NCBI GenBank assembly: GCA_907163345.1
Contig: CAJQUN010000003.1
Location: 25,063,879 to 25,127,878, forward strand
Length of the DNA: 64,000 nucleotides
Direction: 5' to 3'
Origin: Haberlea rhodopensis
Taxonomy: Eukaryota; Streptophyta; Magnoliopsida; Lamiales; Gesneriaceae
Shown here piece by piece: positions 1-12,938 of this stretch (its first letter is position 1; every line of letters begins with the position of its first letter). The notes below the pieces were generated by a model. It did not search any database, was not told the origin of the DNA, and saw nothing but the letters and a program-made list of their open reading frames with translations. Made by a program: the position numbers and the translations under genes.

Positions 1-58
1 TAAGACTCAAGTTAATGTAGAAGTTATTGTGTGATTATTAAAATGTTAAGTTAAATTA

Positions 59-61
<3 letters not shown>

Positions 62-94
<33 letters not shown>
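62..94. repeat. (TA)n microsatellite
   Basis: A run of alternating T and A of about 33 bases near the left edge of the window, upstream of the U-box gene. No other structure is visible in it. Confidence 0.9.
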
Positions 95-98
<4 letters not shown>

Positions 99-1218
99 TT
101 AAAATAAATTATTAATTTATCATGTGAATAAAAATTGAAATAATATATTAAATTCTTAATTTTTTTATTTTATTAAAACTATCTTTTAACACAAAATGAG
201 ACTATAGTTGACATGAATCGCAAAGAATTTCAGAGAACTAGACACAGTTAAATAAAATCCAACTACTAAAAAAGAAAGTTCAATTCCCGGCATAAAACCA
301 GTGTAGTCCTTCTAGCCAGTCCAACTTCTCGCTTTCAAACTTTCTTTGGACCCTGCTATGACGGGCTGCTTTGCATGCTAATCGATCGAATTGGGTTTCT
401 ATCTTTTTATTGAAACAACTCTATCTCAAGTTCTAAACTCAATCTTGTTGTTCTTTACTACAAAGTAAATACTTCATTTTTCCATTTAATTTATTTATTT
501 CCTTCTTGTGTTCTTGCTGCTGTCGTTGATCATTTTTTCAGTCGACAACTTGCTTAGGAAAGAAATAAAGTCATCAGGTCAACTTTCTTGTTTCTGAGTT
601 TAAAAGTTGTGATTTCATGAAGTAGCGCTGACTATTATTATGGCTTTATTGTAACTTGGAAAAAAATGGCCTGATGAAGTTCAATTTAGTTTCTTGTTAG
701 TGTGATATGTGTTTATTGTTGGATCATTGGCACTTTAGCTTGGGATAATTAATTAGTTGAGTCTCTTCATTTAATGGGGCGAACTCTGTTTATCGAGAAA
801 ATTTGAGGAAGCTTTAAAGTCAAGTCCATCATGGGACTCAAGTGTTCTGTATTTCTTCTGCTGACATTTTGGAGAAATTTTGCTTGAGATATTTTCTTCT
901 GAATTTAATATCTGCAAAATTGTTGACTCCAATAAGAAACAGGTTTAGGCCGTGCTAGAATTTAGTTTTTGCCTATTTCATTTATCTGAGCCTCTCTCTT
1001 TAGTGTTGCTGCTTTTATACATTAAAGAAGTAAGTTCATAAATAGTTATTGTTACGGGTATTCTTCAATGTTGACTTTCTTGAATGTAGGACATTGAGGC
1101 ACTTTAAAGAGAGATTTGTGCCCATTTTTTGCTTGGAGACAATGAGTTATATGTTGAGTGAATTTCCTCAAATAGGGTTGGACCAAAACTCGTTGTGATA
1201 ATCTTTAGTTCTTGAAAA
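95..1218 (+). promoter_or_regulatory. 5' flank and probable 5' UTR of the U-box gene
   Basis: No protein-coding region is recognisable in these 1.1 kb. The stretch is T-rich on the plus strand. It contains pyrimidine-rich segments ending in AG near 540 and near 1089, either of which could be the acceptor of a 5'-UTR intron, a common arrangement for this gene type. Transcription start and UTR splicing cannot be fixed from sequence alone. Confidence 0.4.
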
Positions 1219-4200
1219 ATGGTCATGGATGCAGTAACTAATTTGTCAATTGGTATTGTGATGGAAGCCATTTCTCAGGTAATAGAAGCCATCATTGACG
1301 TAGTAGCAAACTCTGAAAATGTGCCCATTGAAAAGAAGAGTTTTGCCCAACTATCATCTTATTTGCATAAGATCGTTCCTCTATTGAGCGAGTTGAGTAG
1401 GAAGGACTTGTGTGATTTTGATAGCTTGAGAAATGTTGTGGAGATTCTAAACAATCAAACAACGCTGGCAAAGCAACTAATCCGGGATTGCATCAACAGA
1501 AGCAGGTTTTATCTCTTTGTAAATTCTAGGTCTATTGCTAAGCGTATAGGTGATATTACCCAAGAGATTAGCCGTGCAATGAGATGCCTATCTCTCGCTT
1601 CTCTAGATATTTCCTTGAGTGCTAGGGACGACATAGACCAGCTGGTTAACAAAATGACGAATGCTGAATTTAAGGTTGCTGTTGCTGAAGAAGAAATTTT
1701 GGAAAAAATAGAATTTGGAATACACCAAAGGAATGTTGATCGTACGTTTGCCAATAACTTGTTGGTCTCCATTGCAAAGGCTGTTGAAGTTTCGACTGAT
1801 CATACAGCATTAAAAAGGGAGTTTGAGGAGTTCAAGAGTGAAATAGAAAATTTAAGGCTGCGAAAACATGAGGCCGAAGCCATACAGATGGATCAGATAA
1901 TAGCTTTGCTAGAAAGGGGAGATATAGCTTCGTCGTTTGAAGATAGAGAAAAGAAATACTTAATCAAGAGAAAATCTTTAGGCGTGAAGCCGCTCGAACC
2001 TCTAATGACATTCTATTGCCCAATTGTTAAAGAAGTTATGGTCGATCCTGTGGAAACTCCTTTGGGGTATACTTTCGAGAGGAGCTCCATAGAGAAGTGG
2101 TTAGCAGATAAGCCCACGTGTCCTCTGACCTCAACTCCATTGGATTTTTCAATGCTTAGGCCTAACAAAACCCTTAGGCAATCTATTGAAGAATGGCAGG
2201 AGAGAAATACCATGATTATTCTTGCTTCTCTTAAATCAAGACTATCATCAGGAGGGCAGGAGGAAGTTCTTGTTTGTCTGAAACAGTTGCTGGATCTGTG
2301 TGAGCAAAGGGAAATACACCGAGAATGGTTGATATTGGAGGATTACATACCTACTCTTATTGAGCTTCTCCGTGTTAAAGACCGGAGCATCAGGAACCAA
2401 ACCCTTCAGATACTTTGGTTGCTGGTCAAGTATAATGATGATGCTAAGGTACTTACTCTCAGTTGTATTTTCTCCTAAAATGATTTCTGTTCACTAATAT
2501 TCTCAGACGTATAATCACCTCTGTGATATAATGATGTCATGTCAAGTTTTGGGCATCTTGATTTGTGCAATTTTTTTTTCCTGTTATGATATTTTTTGCA
2601 GGAAATAATTGCTAAAGTTGAGAATGCAATTAAATACATTGTTCAATCTCTGGGAAGGCAAATCGGGGAAGGGAAATTGGCCGTGGCGTTACTGCTGGAA
2701 CTGTCAAAATGTGAATCAGTGCGTGACTGCATCGGTAATGTTCAAGGCTGCATACTTCTTCTCGTAACTATGTTAACCAGTGAAGACCATCAAGCTGCCA
2801 CAGATGCAAATAATGTTTTGGATAATCTTGCATTCTCGGATGACAATGTTGTTCTTATGGCTAATAATAATTATTTTAAGTATCTTCTGCAACGTCTCTC
2901 TGCGGGTACATTTCTTGAAAACTTGTTTTAAACTAACAGTTATCCAGTATGTTTGTATCTTTGCTACTCTCTCTGTGTTAGTTCTTGATACAAAACTATC
3001 CCATGATTATTTTTGTTGACAGGGCCCGATCATGTCCAGATGGCAATGGCAAAAACTTTGTGGGAGATGGAATTGACGAATCATAACAAATCATCTCTAG
3101 TAGAAGATGGTGTCTTGGATTTACTTCTTGTCTTGGTCTCCCGTGATGATGTTGAGATGAAAATAGTTACCGTTGGAGCTCTTCTGAATTTATCTACGTT
3201 AAAAGAGAATGGGCAAGAGGCGATAAAGAAGCATGTTGTCAGACCATTGTTGGACATTCTCCATCACCACACATCGTCACAAAGATTGGGCGAGCTTGTG
3301 TCTGCAACTATTGCAAATCTAGCTCTATCGACTATAACTGAAGATTCTGCTGCAATTCCAGTTCCATTGTTGGAATATGAAGAGGATGTTCTTGGACTGT
3401 ATTCATTGATTAATTGTATGGGACCTGGTGTGCAGCAAGACATTCTCCGGATATTTCATGCCATGTGCCTTTCACCCTCTGCTGTCATTGTCAAGTCAAA
3501 ATTAAGACAGGTAAAAGAAAATCTTGTCTGTATATTTGACTATGTCATTTCATTTTATTAATTATCAGTTTTGCTTGTGTTGAAACATCTCCTCCAAAAT
3601 TTATGGCTTGGCTGGTTGATCGCCTTTCACAGTGCTCGGCCATGCCAATGTTGCTGAAATTATGTGAGGTTGATGATTCCACTTTACGTGCAAATGCTGT
3701 CGAGCTATTATGTTGCTTGACCGAAGATGATGATGAGGCCAAAATCTTGGAACACATTACACAGTCTTCAGTCGAAGCCTTGCTCATGATCATCAGGAAT
3801 TCCGAAAACGAAGAAGAAATTTCCTCAGCGTTGGGTACAATTGCTAACCTTCCCGAATCTGCACAAATCTCCGAGTGGCTTTTGGAATCCCACAATCTCA
3901 CAAGCAGTCTTACTTTTCTTTTCAACAGTACGAATATTAGAAGTAAAAAAAATCAGTTCACAGAGAGCGTCGTAGGAGCTATATGCCGTTTAACAGTTGA
4001 GACAAACGTGGAATTGCAAAAGAAAGTAGTGGAAATAGGCATTATAGACAATCTACTACCTCTGCTAGAGACAGGAAGCAGTTTAACGAGAAGGAAAGTA
4101 AGTTCTTCTTTGACTCAGCTCTCTCTGAGTTCCCATATACTGAGTAGGCAAACCCCTAAGCGTCCAGGATTTTGGTGCTTTTCGGCTTTACCCGAATCCT

Positions 4201-4634
4201 GCCCAGTTCATGGAGGTATTTGTACAGTTGTATCCTCTTTTTGCCTATTGGAAGCAGGTGCAGTAAAGCCTCTAGTTCAGGTTCTGCAAGGGGAACCGGA
4301 TCCACAAGCCTGCGAGGCAGCTTTAGACGCCCTCTTAACTTTGATAGACGGCGAAAGTTTGCAAAATGGTTGCAAGGTATTGGAGGAAGCAAATGCAATA
4401 GCCGAGATTATTAAACTAATCAGTCACCCAAGCCCATGTGCCAGGTTACAGGAGAAGGTATTGGGCTCTTTGGAGAGGATATTTCGGATTGTGGAACATA
4501 AACACAAGTATGGACAATTAACTCAGAGGTATTTGGTGGAGTTGACTCATAGAGGCAACAGCAACTTGAGATCTTTAGCTGCCAGAATACTTGCTCAGTT
4601 AAATGTTCTTCATGATCAGTCTTCTTTTTTCTGA
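1219..4634 (+). CDS. PUB44: U-box domain E3 ubiquitin ligase with ARM repeats (PUB43/PUB44 type)
   Basis: Plant U-box E3 ligases accept ubiquitin from an E2 through the U-box and pass it to substrates bound by ARM repeats; the PUB43/44 (SAUL1) group acts in senescence and immunity. The coding sequence is four exons: 1219-2448, 2602-2905, 3023-3510 and 3633-4634. All junctions are GT-AG and keep phase, giving 1007 residues. An N-terminal helical region (about 1-250) is followed by a U-box (about 258-330) with the core FYCPIVKEVMVDPVETP and the YTFERSSIEKWL segment, then ARM-like helical repeats to the end. The late VHGGICTVVSSFCLLEA segment matches what I recall of PUB44-like proteins. The start is the first ATG (MVMDAVTNLS) and the protein ends LNVLHDQSSFF. 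No lesion is seen, so it is probably functional. The exact orthologue (PUB43 or PUB44) is inferred. Confidence 0.88.
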
Positions 4635-4938
4635 AAGAATTACATGCCATGCTTGGTTGTTATCAATTCTTTGTATTTGGTTTAGTGTTATCATATTGCA
4701 AGAGCAGTTAATGTTTCTGCTAATTTCCATGTTAAATTCCTGTGACAACAACAATTATTGTTCTGGCAATATCATTTCACTTTGGTTTATAGGTTTTATC
4801 ATTTACAATTACTTTCCTTCTTGATTGTTGATATGTATTTGTCAATCACAGTTATTGATGATATAGAACAAACTACTTTTGGGACAAATCCGAATTCATT
4901 AAATGAGATATTACTAAAATTTGGAGTATTTAGTATGA
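4635..4938 (+). other. 3' flank of the U-box gene
   Basis: AT-rich sequence after the stop codon, probably 3' UTR. It ends exactly where the Helitron terminus begins, so this insertion lies about 0.3 kb beyond the stop. No separate gene is seen. Confidence 0.4.
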
Positions 4939-4949
4939 CTAGTATAAAT

Positions 4950-4966
4950 CACGTGCGACGCACGTG
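4950..4966 (-). repeat. Helitron 3'-terminal hairpin
   Basis: A near-perfect palindrome, CACGTGCGACGCACGTG on the plus strand, 7 bases inside the CTAG end. Such a hairpin near the 3' end is the presumed termination signal of rolling-circle Helitron transposition. Confidence 0.75.
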
Positions 4967-4967
4967 A

Positions 4968-7900
4968 ATATCAGTAAGGTTATATACAATTTAAAATCTT
5001 AAATTGAAATATAATATTGTTTTTTATATCATATTAATTTGCCTATTTTTTATGTGTATATAAGAATGAGCAATCAATGATGAGTAATGATTAATAGTTG
5101 AAATTATTAGTTTTTTCCCGATTAGCATATATTTTCTTTGTGACCATATTATTTAACTTTTTTTTTTCATAATCACTAACGATCATGTTTTGAACTTTTT
5201 TAGTTTGTTTTAATCCAGTAACTATATTCACCAATTAAGGTGACATATATGATAAGAATGAAATTAAAACGAAGCAACAAACTATTTTCAGTCAAACTAA
5301 ACAATTTATAATTAAATCACACAGTGTATAATAAAGTAGAATATAAAGTAAGAAAATGCATTAAATGTCTTTTTTTTACAACTTTTATTTTTTAATTAAT
5401 TAATATTTATTATTACTTCATAATTATGATGTAAAATTTATTTTTATAAAGTTCTAACTTAAATCCATAAATGTGATTTGATATGGAAAATGAAGAGGTG
5501 TGAGATATTAATGAGATGTTAATGAGGATGTGTAATTAAATAAATATCAAAGTGATACATAACTATTTAATCTAAAAATTCAAAAATTCGTATTTAAAAT
5601 GAAATACTCCCTTGTAGCTTCGGGAGAAAACAATTTGAAGTACAATTGTATCATTTCATAATTGGAAAATTTTGTAATTGTTCCACATTTTTATATGTTA
5701 TTTTTATTATTTATTTATAAGTTCTCATCTTTTAAGTGATATCATCCTAAATTAATTAGTGCCTATAATTATAATTAGCATTATTATTTGATATTTGTTA
5801 ATTTTTTTATATTTTATAATTATTATTAGCATTATTATTTGATATTTGATGATTTTATTATATTTTTTACTACTGTTATTAATTATATTAATTAGTATTT
5901 ACGATGTATGAATGTAAGTTTGTAATATTGTAACTTAAAAGTGGTTGAAACTTAATACACTTTATTATATTTTCTACTCTTATTTATTATATTATATTTT
6001 TAATGCTATTATTAATTAACTAATCAATAATTATTAATAAATAGTAATTAGGATGTATAGAATTTATGAAGATTATAATCTTGTATTTTAAAAGTGATTA
6101 AGCATGGAAAACGAAGAGGTGTGAACATATAAGAATAAAAATATGGAAATCAATAATAAAAATATGGAAATCAATATATTTTTAAGATACATAGTTTAAG
6201 ATTTTCCATAACTAAGAAATGTAATATACAATCAAACAATAAACTTTCTCAATCAACAGATAATATCATGACGATTTAACAAAGACTTAGAATTTTATCT
6301 CTCATTTGTTTCTTATAAAACTATTTTAGATATACGAATATAAATATGAAAATCAATATGTTTACAATAATATATTCACATCTAAAAAAAACTGGAATGT
6401 ACGTAGATATCATGAGGAACAAAATTTCCTAATGATCATCAATAATATACAAATATTTTGCCTATGTAATGGTACCATATTATCCCAAATTAATTATAAT
6501 TAGCATTAATGATGGGTACAACGATTAATGAAATTATTGCAATTTGAACATTTCATAGGGACTACGAAACGTAATAATCAAATTTATCATTATTAAGCAA
6601 TATTTAATTAAGCAAATAAATGCATTTGAATGAGGAATAACTTAAATGAAAATATATCAGTAAGGTTATATACAATTTAAAATCTTAAATTGAAATATAA
6701 TATTGTTTTTTATATCATATTAATTTGCCTATTTTTTATGTGTATATAAGAATGAGCAATCAATGATGAGTAATGATTAATAGTTGAAATTATCAGTTTT
6801 TTCCCGATTAGCATATATTTTCTTTGTGACCATATTATTTAACTTTTTTTTTTCATAATCACTAACGATCATGTTTTGAACTTTTTTAGTTTGTTTTAAT
6901 CCAGTAACTATATTCACAGTTTTTTCCCGATTAGCATATATTTTCTTTGTGACCATATTATTTAACTTTTTTTTTTCATAATCACTAACGATCATGTTTT
7001 GAACTTTTTTAGTTTGTTTTAATCCAGTAACTATATTCACCAATTAAGGTGACATATATGATAAGAATGAAATTAAAACGAAGCAACAAACTATTTTCAG
7101 TCAAACTAAACAATTTATAATTAAATCACACACTGTATAATAAAGTAGAATATAAAGTAAGAAAATGCATTAACTGTCTTTTTTTTACAACTTTTATTTT
7201 TTAATTAATTAATATTTATTATTACTTCATAATTATGATGTAAAATTTTTTTTTATAAAGTTCTAACTTAAATCCATAAATGTGATTTGATATGGAAAAT
7301 GAAGAGGTGTGAGATATTAATGAGATGTTAATGAGGATGTGTAATTAAATAAATATCAAAGTGATACATAACTATTTAATCTAAAAATTCAAAAATTCGT
7401 ATTTAAAATGAAATACTCCCTTGTAGCTTCGGGAGAAAACAATTTGAAGTACAATTGTATCATTTCATAATTGGAAAATTTTGTAATTGTTCCACATTTT
7501 TATATGTTATTTTTATTATTTATTTATAAGTTCTCATCTTTTAAGTGATATCATCCTAAATTAATTAGTGCCTATAATTATAATTAGCATTATTATTTGA
7601 TATTTGGTAATTTTTTTATATTTTATAATTATTATTAGCATTATTATTTGATATTTGATGATTTTATTATATTTTTTACTACTGTTATTAATTATATTAA
7701 TTAGTATTTACGATGTATGAATGTAAGTTTGTAATATTGTAACTTAAAAGTGGTTGAAACTTAATACACTTTATTATATTTTCTACTCTTATTTATTATA
7801 TTATATTTTTAATGCTATTATTAATTAACTAATCAATAATTATTAATAAATAGTAATTAGGATGTATAGAATTTATGAAGATTATAATCTTGTATTTTAA

Positions 7901-8460
7901 AAGTGATTAAGCATGGAAAACGAAGAGGTGTGAACATATAAGAATAAAAATATGGAAATCAATAATAAAAATATGGAAATCAATATATTTTAAGATACAT
8001 AGTTTAAGATTTTCCATAACTAAGAAATGTAATATACAATCAAACAATAAACTTTCTCAATCAACAGATAATATCATGACGATTTAACAAAGACTTAGAA
8101 TTTTATCTCTCATTTGTTTCTTATAAAACTATTTTAGATATACGAATATAAATATGAAAATCAATATGTTTACAATAATATATTCACATCTAAAAAAAAC
8201 TGGAATGTACGTAGATATCATGAGGAACAAAATTTCCTAATGATCATCAATAATATACAAATATTTTGCCTATGTAATGGTACCAAATTATCCCAAATTA
8301 ATTATAATTAGCATTAATGATGGGTACAACGATTAATGAAATTATTGCAATTTGAACATTTCATAGGGACTACCAAACGTAATAATCAAATTTATCATTA
8401 TTAAGCAATATTTAATTAAGCAAATAAATGCATTTGAATGAGGAATAACTTAAATGAAAA
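4968..8460. repeat. Direct tandem duplication of a 1.7-kb unit inside the Helitron
   Basis: Unit 1 (about 4968-6653) and unit 2 (about 6654-8460) run in the same direction and are nearly identical by eye: for example TCAGTAAGGTTATATAC at 4971 and 6657, and the shared CTCCCTTGTAGCTTCGGG. Unit 2 is about 120 bp longer because of a nested 123-bp duplication. Differences seen are scattered single bases and small T-run changes, so the duplication looks recent. The unit is AT-rich and non-coding. Confidence 0.92.
6794..7039. repeat. Nested 123-bp tandem duplication
   Basis: Positions 6794-6916 are repeated at 6917-7039, only in the second copy of the 1.7-kb unit. The unit length is a multiple of three, which makes an accidental repeated open frame on the minus strand; that frame is not a gene. 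Confidence 0.9.
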
Positions 8461-8648
8461 TTAATTGTTTAAGAAATTGGAGAAAACTTCTATTTTTCCA
8501 TTTATATCCTTGGTTGATATTATGTTTTTACAAATATATCCCTAACTATTTTTTTTATTTGTATAGAATAGTAAGAATATAAGGGCAATAATGTTAATTC
8601 ACATTAGAAAACTTTGACCTTTGGTTCACACTTTTAAGAGAATATAGA

Positions 8649-9229
8649 TAATATATGATAAATGTAGAGCAACTACCTTGATTTTATCGTGTAATCATAT
8701 CATTTTTAATCCTAAAACTAGAAAATTAGAAACATCATAAATTTTAGAAATAATCAACAAAAAATCTATTTAAATAATTATTCTAATTAATTATCAAAAA
8801 ATATTATAAAACTGCATCTTCACACTTGTTAAATTTAAAATATTCTCCAAATTTTAATAATAAAAAATTATTATATAAAGAAAAACTAACTTGATCATAT
8901 TCAAGTGATTCGATTTCGGTTCCAGCCGATTTCTAATGGTTTCGGTTCTAGTACGGTTTTGGTTATTGCTTGAATTGATTTGAGCTAAAATTTATTCTTT
9001 TAAATTTTAACGGTAAAATGAAATCAAATTAATTGTTCTAACAATTATAATATACAAGATTAAAATATTTATTTTTTAATTTATATAAATAAAATAGTTT
9101 GATTACATCACTATATATACTAAAATATTTAAAATTTTAGATTAATTTTTTTTATTATGATCACGTTTTCATATGATTCCCGTTTCGATTTCGATTTCTT
9201 ATTTTCAGGAGTTGTGGTCAGGTGATTTA
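8649..9229. other. AT-rich intergenic stretch
   Basis: No gene is seen. A short GGTTTCGGTTCTAG-rich patch around 8920-8965 resembles degenerate transposon ends but has no clear partner. Confidence 0.4.
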
Positions 9230-9554
9230 GGATGTGCTTGCAAATTGTAATTGCTTATTTAAAGTGTTTTTTATGTTACTTTTGCCTACAGTTAGAAAAT
9301 TTGCTTTTAAGCAAAATGTATTGATCGTTTGCTATTAAAATTAAAAAAAAAAACTTAATGAACTTTATATTATTACAAAATTACCACCACACAAATAAAA
9401 ACAGTGAAAAGTATCTCATTATATGTTTATCTATTTCTGCTTTTACCTACTTATTTTAGAGAAGCAATAGCAGAAACAATTAAATAAAGCATTCAAAGTT
9501 TGCTTTCCTAACCTGAAAAGTATATAAGCAATTTTGAAAAGCAATCACAAACAC
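9230..9554. mobile_element. MITE with TTA target duplication (PIF/Harbinger-like)
   Basis: A 325-bp AT-rich element flanked by TTA on both sides. The left end GGATGTGCTTGCAAATTG and the right end, read on the other strand, GTGTTTGTGATTGC, form imperfect terminal inverted repeats. No coding capacity. The TTA target and small size fit Tourist-like MITEs; the imperfect repeats leave some doubt. Confidence 0.5.
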
Positions 9555-9722
9555 TTATTTATACCGATAAAACTTATACATGCAATTATTTTCATTTCTA
9601 TAAAAAGGAAAAATATTTACCCATAAATAAAAAACTAAAAACTATATCAAGTGGCTAAGACAAATTTCAGCTGTGCACGTCAAAGTGCATCACACATCAC
9701 CAAATTCCTGGTGTTCGGCAGC

Positions 9723-11274
9723 ATGTTGGGCCGGCAGCAAATTAACCTGCTCCGCCGCTTCACCACCGCTAACAGCTCTTTTCTCCTTTCAACCACTGCC
9801 GCCGACTGCCATCAAGACCTGTCCACCATAAAATCCAAATGCCAGCTGCTCAAATCCTATACTGTTACTCCCCCGATCAAACCCTGGCCCCAGAAACTCT
9901 TTCCCAAACGACTTTGCTCCATCATTTCACGCCAGCAAAATACTGATCTTGCTCTTCAAATTTTCCAATACGCCGGTAATTACCATCCCAATTTCCTTCA
10001 TAATTACGACACGTACCACTCCATCATCCACAAGCTCTCACGCGCCCGCGCATTCGAACCCGTACCTTCCCTTTTGGATGAATTGAGGAATTCCCAAATC
10101 AAAATCGGCGAAAATTTATTCATAACTCTGATTAGGAACTACGGCATTGCTAGCAAACCTAAAGAAGCCATTAAAATATTCTTACAAATTAATGACTTCG
10201 GTGTGCAGAGGTCAGTTCGGTCGTTCAACACTTTACTCAATGCGTTAGTTCAGAATAAAATGTATGATTCGGTCTACATTATGTTCAAGAATTGTCAGAA
10301 AAAGTTTGGCATTGTGCCTAATGTGTTTACTTGCAATATACTGTTGAAAGCTTTGTGCAAGAAAGGAGACGTGGAGAGTGCGGTTAAGGTGTTGGATGAA
10401 ATGCCCGGATTAGGAATGGTGCCAAATGTTGTGAGTTATACCACGGTCATGGGCGGTTACACTGATCGTGGAGATATGGCTGCAGCAAAGAAAATGTTTG
10501 ATGAGATTCTTGATAGAGGTTGGTTGCCGGATGCGACAACATACACTGTTTTGATGGATGGCTTCTGTAAGTTGGGCCGGTTTGTTGAGGCTACGAAAGT
10601 GATGGATGAGATGGAGGAGAACGGGGTTGAACCAAATGATGTAACATATGGTGTAACGATTGAGGCTTTGTGCAAAGCAAAGAAATCTGGGGAAGCGGTG
10701 AATATGGTTAGTGAAATGCTTGACAAGAAGTACATACCAAGCTCGGGGTTGTGTTGTAGGCTGATAGATGTCTTGTGTGAAGAAGGGAAGGTTGAGGAAG
10801 CATGTGAGTTGTGGAGGACACTGCTGAGAAAGAACTGTACTCCGGATAACACGATATCAAGCACGCTTATTTATTGGCTGTGCAAGGAAGGGAAGGTTTG
10901 GGAAGCAAGGAAATTGTTTTGGCGAGTTTGAAAGGGGGTCGATTCCTAGTGGTTTGACCTATAACACACTTATCGCGGGAATGTGCGAAGGAGGGGAGTT
11001 GTGTGAGGCTGGGAGGCTGTGGGACGACATGGTTGAAAAAGGTTGCTCGCCTAATTCTTTTACTTATAACATGCTGATCAAAGGATTTTGCAAAGTGGGT
11101 ATTGCGAATGAAGGGATCAGGGTCTTGGAGGAGATGTTAACTATTGGGTTCTTACCAAATGAAACAACTTACTCCAACTTAGTTGAAGAGCTCTGTGGCA
11201 CTCGATGTCAAGTTAGCATAACCAAGGTGCTGGATATTGCTTCCAATTGTGAACCAGAGACTAATTCTTCTTAG
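9723..11274 (+). pseudogene. Pentatricopeptide repeat (PPR) protein, mitochondrial type, with one frameshift
   Basis: PPR proteins are RNA-binding helical-repeat proteins acting in organelles. The first usable ATG (9723) gives MLGRQQINLLRRFTTANSSF, an arginine- and serine-rich stretch typical of a mitochondrial targeting peptide. P-class PPR repeats run from about residue 110 to the end, for example NVVSYTTVMGGYTDRGDM and DATTYTVLMDGFCKLGRF. The frame stops at 10931, just after a TTTT run near 10917-10920. One extra T accounts for it, because in the next frame repeats resume immediately (GLTYNTLIAGMCEGGELCEA) and continue to a natural stop at 11274. The gene has no introns, as usual for PPR genes. 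It is either a very recent pseudogene or a sequencing error in a homopolymer; all other codons look intact. It may belong to the At5g16420-like group, from memory and with low certainty. Confidence 0.85.
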
Positions 11275-11528
11275 GTACTGTCTGTGATAAAGATAACTGA
11301 TTGATATATAATAAGAGGGTATGATAATTAAAAGATATGGATAAATAGTTTAATATGATAAATTATATATTGCTTGGTATGATTTTAATACGAATACTAA
11401 TAAATGGTTTTTTTAACCTTTAATTAAACAATTATTTGTTAAAATCCAATTCCTTTTACTGCCCATTCTCTCAACTCCACTGTAAATTTCTTCCAATTAT
11501 TTGTCAATTCTAGACTGTAAGATAAAAA

Positions 11529-12044
11529 TTGAAGGCAAAAGGCCAAATATCAAGAACAAAAAGAACCGTGGAGATGGTATCTGCTTGTGCATCATCATCT
11601 ATCAGCAAAGAAGCAGAAACCAGCACTGATATTACAAACCCTCAGGCTAGGCAGGATGTTTTCTCACACATTGCTGAGATTTATCATCGGCCTGATGCTT
11701 TTGGAGGTCGATGAAAAAATGAACCGAACATTGGATGACTTGAGATTGTGTATCTAATCCATACCTTATCCGCCACATCAAACATACCCTTAAGAGTTTT
11801 AGTTACTTATTTCGTTGCTGCTCATGGTGATGAGGATGTCAATGTGGATAAAATTGTCAGAAAACGCTACTCAGATGTCTCTTATTCAGTTGAAAGCTTC
11901 CGGGAGGGTGATAATCTTACATTGGTAATCATTGATATTGCTCGTATAACTTGCCATCTTCATACGTTGTATATGACCAAGAAAATTCTTGAAAAAGTCT
12001 ATAAAGCATTGTCTGGAATTTCATCCTCTCTTCTCTGCAGATAG
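11529..12044 (+). other. Possible gene fragment, unidentified
   Basis: Two open stretches in different frames (11529-11714 and 11748-12044) have protein-like composition, for example FSHIAEIYHRPDAFGG and VRKRYSDVSYSVESFREG. I do not recognise a family. They could be an eroded gene or exons with a short intron, though no convincing splice pair was found. There is no clear regulatory context; they follow the PPR gene on the same strand. Confidence 0.25.
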
Positions 12045-12581
12045 TTAGTTCGCTGTCTTTTAGGCTTGACCCAAAAAAGCTCCTGTTGCGAGATTATTTT
12101 GGGATCTATTGATATTTAGTGTATGTGTTCATATATATGAAATCAGAGTTTGCAGCATAAGTGTGATCAGACGCATAGCTTTTCTCTTATATACCAAGAA
12201 AATCTTTCGATACAATGGACTCTTCACTTTCTGTCCGAAGTTTTTTACCCATCTTAAGTTATGTGTGTTCTCTTGTTCTGTTTTGTTGCATAATTTAGCC
12301 ATTGTTATATCACATGCTGATGTAAAGTGTTTGCGGGAGATGGTAAATGAAGTCGTATGCCTATTGTCTTGGAAAATAAATTGACACCTTAATTTGTTCT
12401 AATATATACAATGAAATTAAATATAAGTAAAATGTTTGCTTTCTAAATATGTATCATTGCTACAAAATTTTCAAGAAAATCGATCAATTAAACATAAAGA
12501 TTAGGTCTTTCATCAATCTTAATTAAAAATAAACGAAGAAGTAAAAATCCTATAGAGAAATCAACCATACATTTCTTTCTA
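12045..12581. other. Intergenic stretch
   Basis: AT-rich sequence with no gene or repeat that I can support. It ends at the second Helitron's terminus. Confidence 0.4.
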
Positions 12582-12593
12582 CTAGGAGAAAGA

Positions 12594-12608
12594 ACGTGCG
12601 TTGCACGT
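12594..12608 (-). repeat. Helitron 3'-terminal hairpin
   Basis: ACGTGC and GCACGT stems with a 3-base loop, 8 bases inside the CTAG terminus. It is the counterpart of the hairpin at 4950-4966. Confidence 0.75.
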
Positions 12609-12938
12609 GGTTGCCCGTTGAATATGTTCAATTTTTTATACATATTATATTAAGTTAAAATCATTTTAAAAAATATTATCTATAACATAATGTGATCTTT
12701 TTGTTTTTATTAGAGAATGTAAATAACAACTAACATACATATATATATATATATATATATAAACAAGCATGAACATAAATTTTTTATTTAAAACACTGAA
12801 ATCATTACACCTGTTTATAGTAAAAGCTCATTTCAAATTTTTTCCTTCTTGATATTTTCAAATGTTACTTGATCTATTTCCTTCAAAATTTTCATTTGTC
12901 TCTTTCTCTTAAAAATACAATTGTTGGTTGCTGGTAGT

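Larger units (their letters stand above)
4939..8648 (-). mobile_element. Non-autonomous Helitron (3.7 kb), minus strand
   Basis: Plant Helitrons begin with TC and end with a short hairpin followed by CTRR, and insert between A and T without a target duplication. Read on the minus strand, this element starts TCTATATTCTCTTAAAAG (at 8648) and ends with the palindrome CACGTGCGTCGCACGTG, a 7-base spacer and CTAG (at 4939). The flanks are A before TC and T after CTAG, the expected AT target. There is no Rep/helicase frame and no sizeable gene, so it is non-autonomous. Most of its body is one 1.7-kb unit present twice. Family membership rests on termini and target site; the exact 5' end is inferred. 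Confidence 0.72.

Noticed and set aside
6777..7043. Minus-strand frame with a perfectly repeated 41-residue block
   Set aside because: It follows from the 123-bp tandem duplication in AT-rich Helitron DNA; no codon bias, start context or homologue.
10457..10864. 135-residue minus-strand frame
   Set aside because: It lies wholly opposite the PPR coding region and mirrors its repeats.
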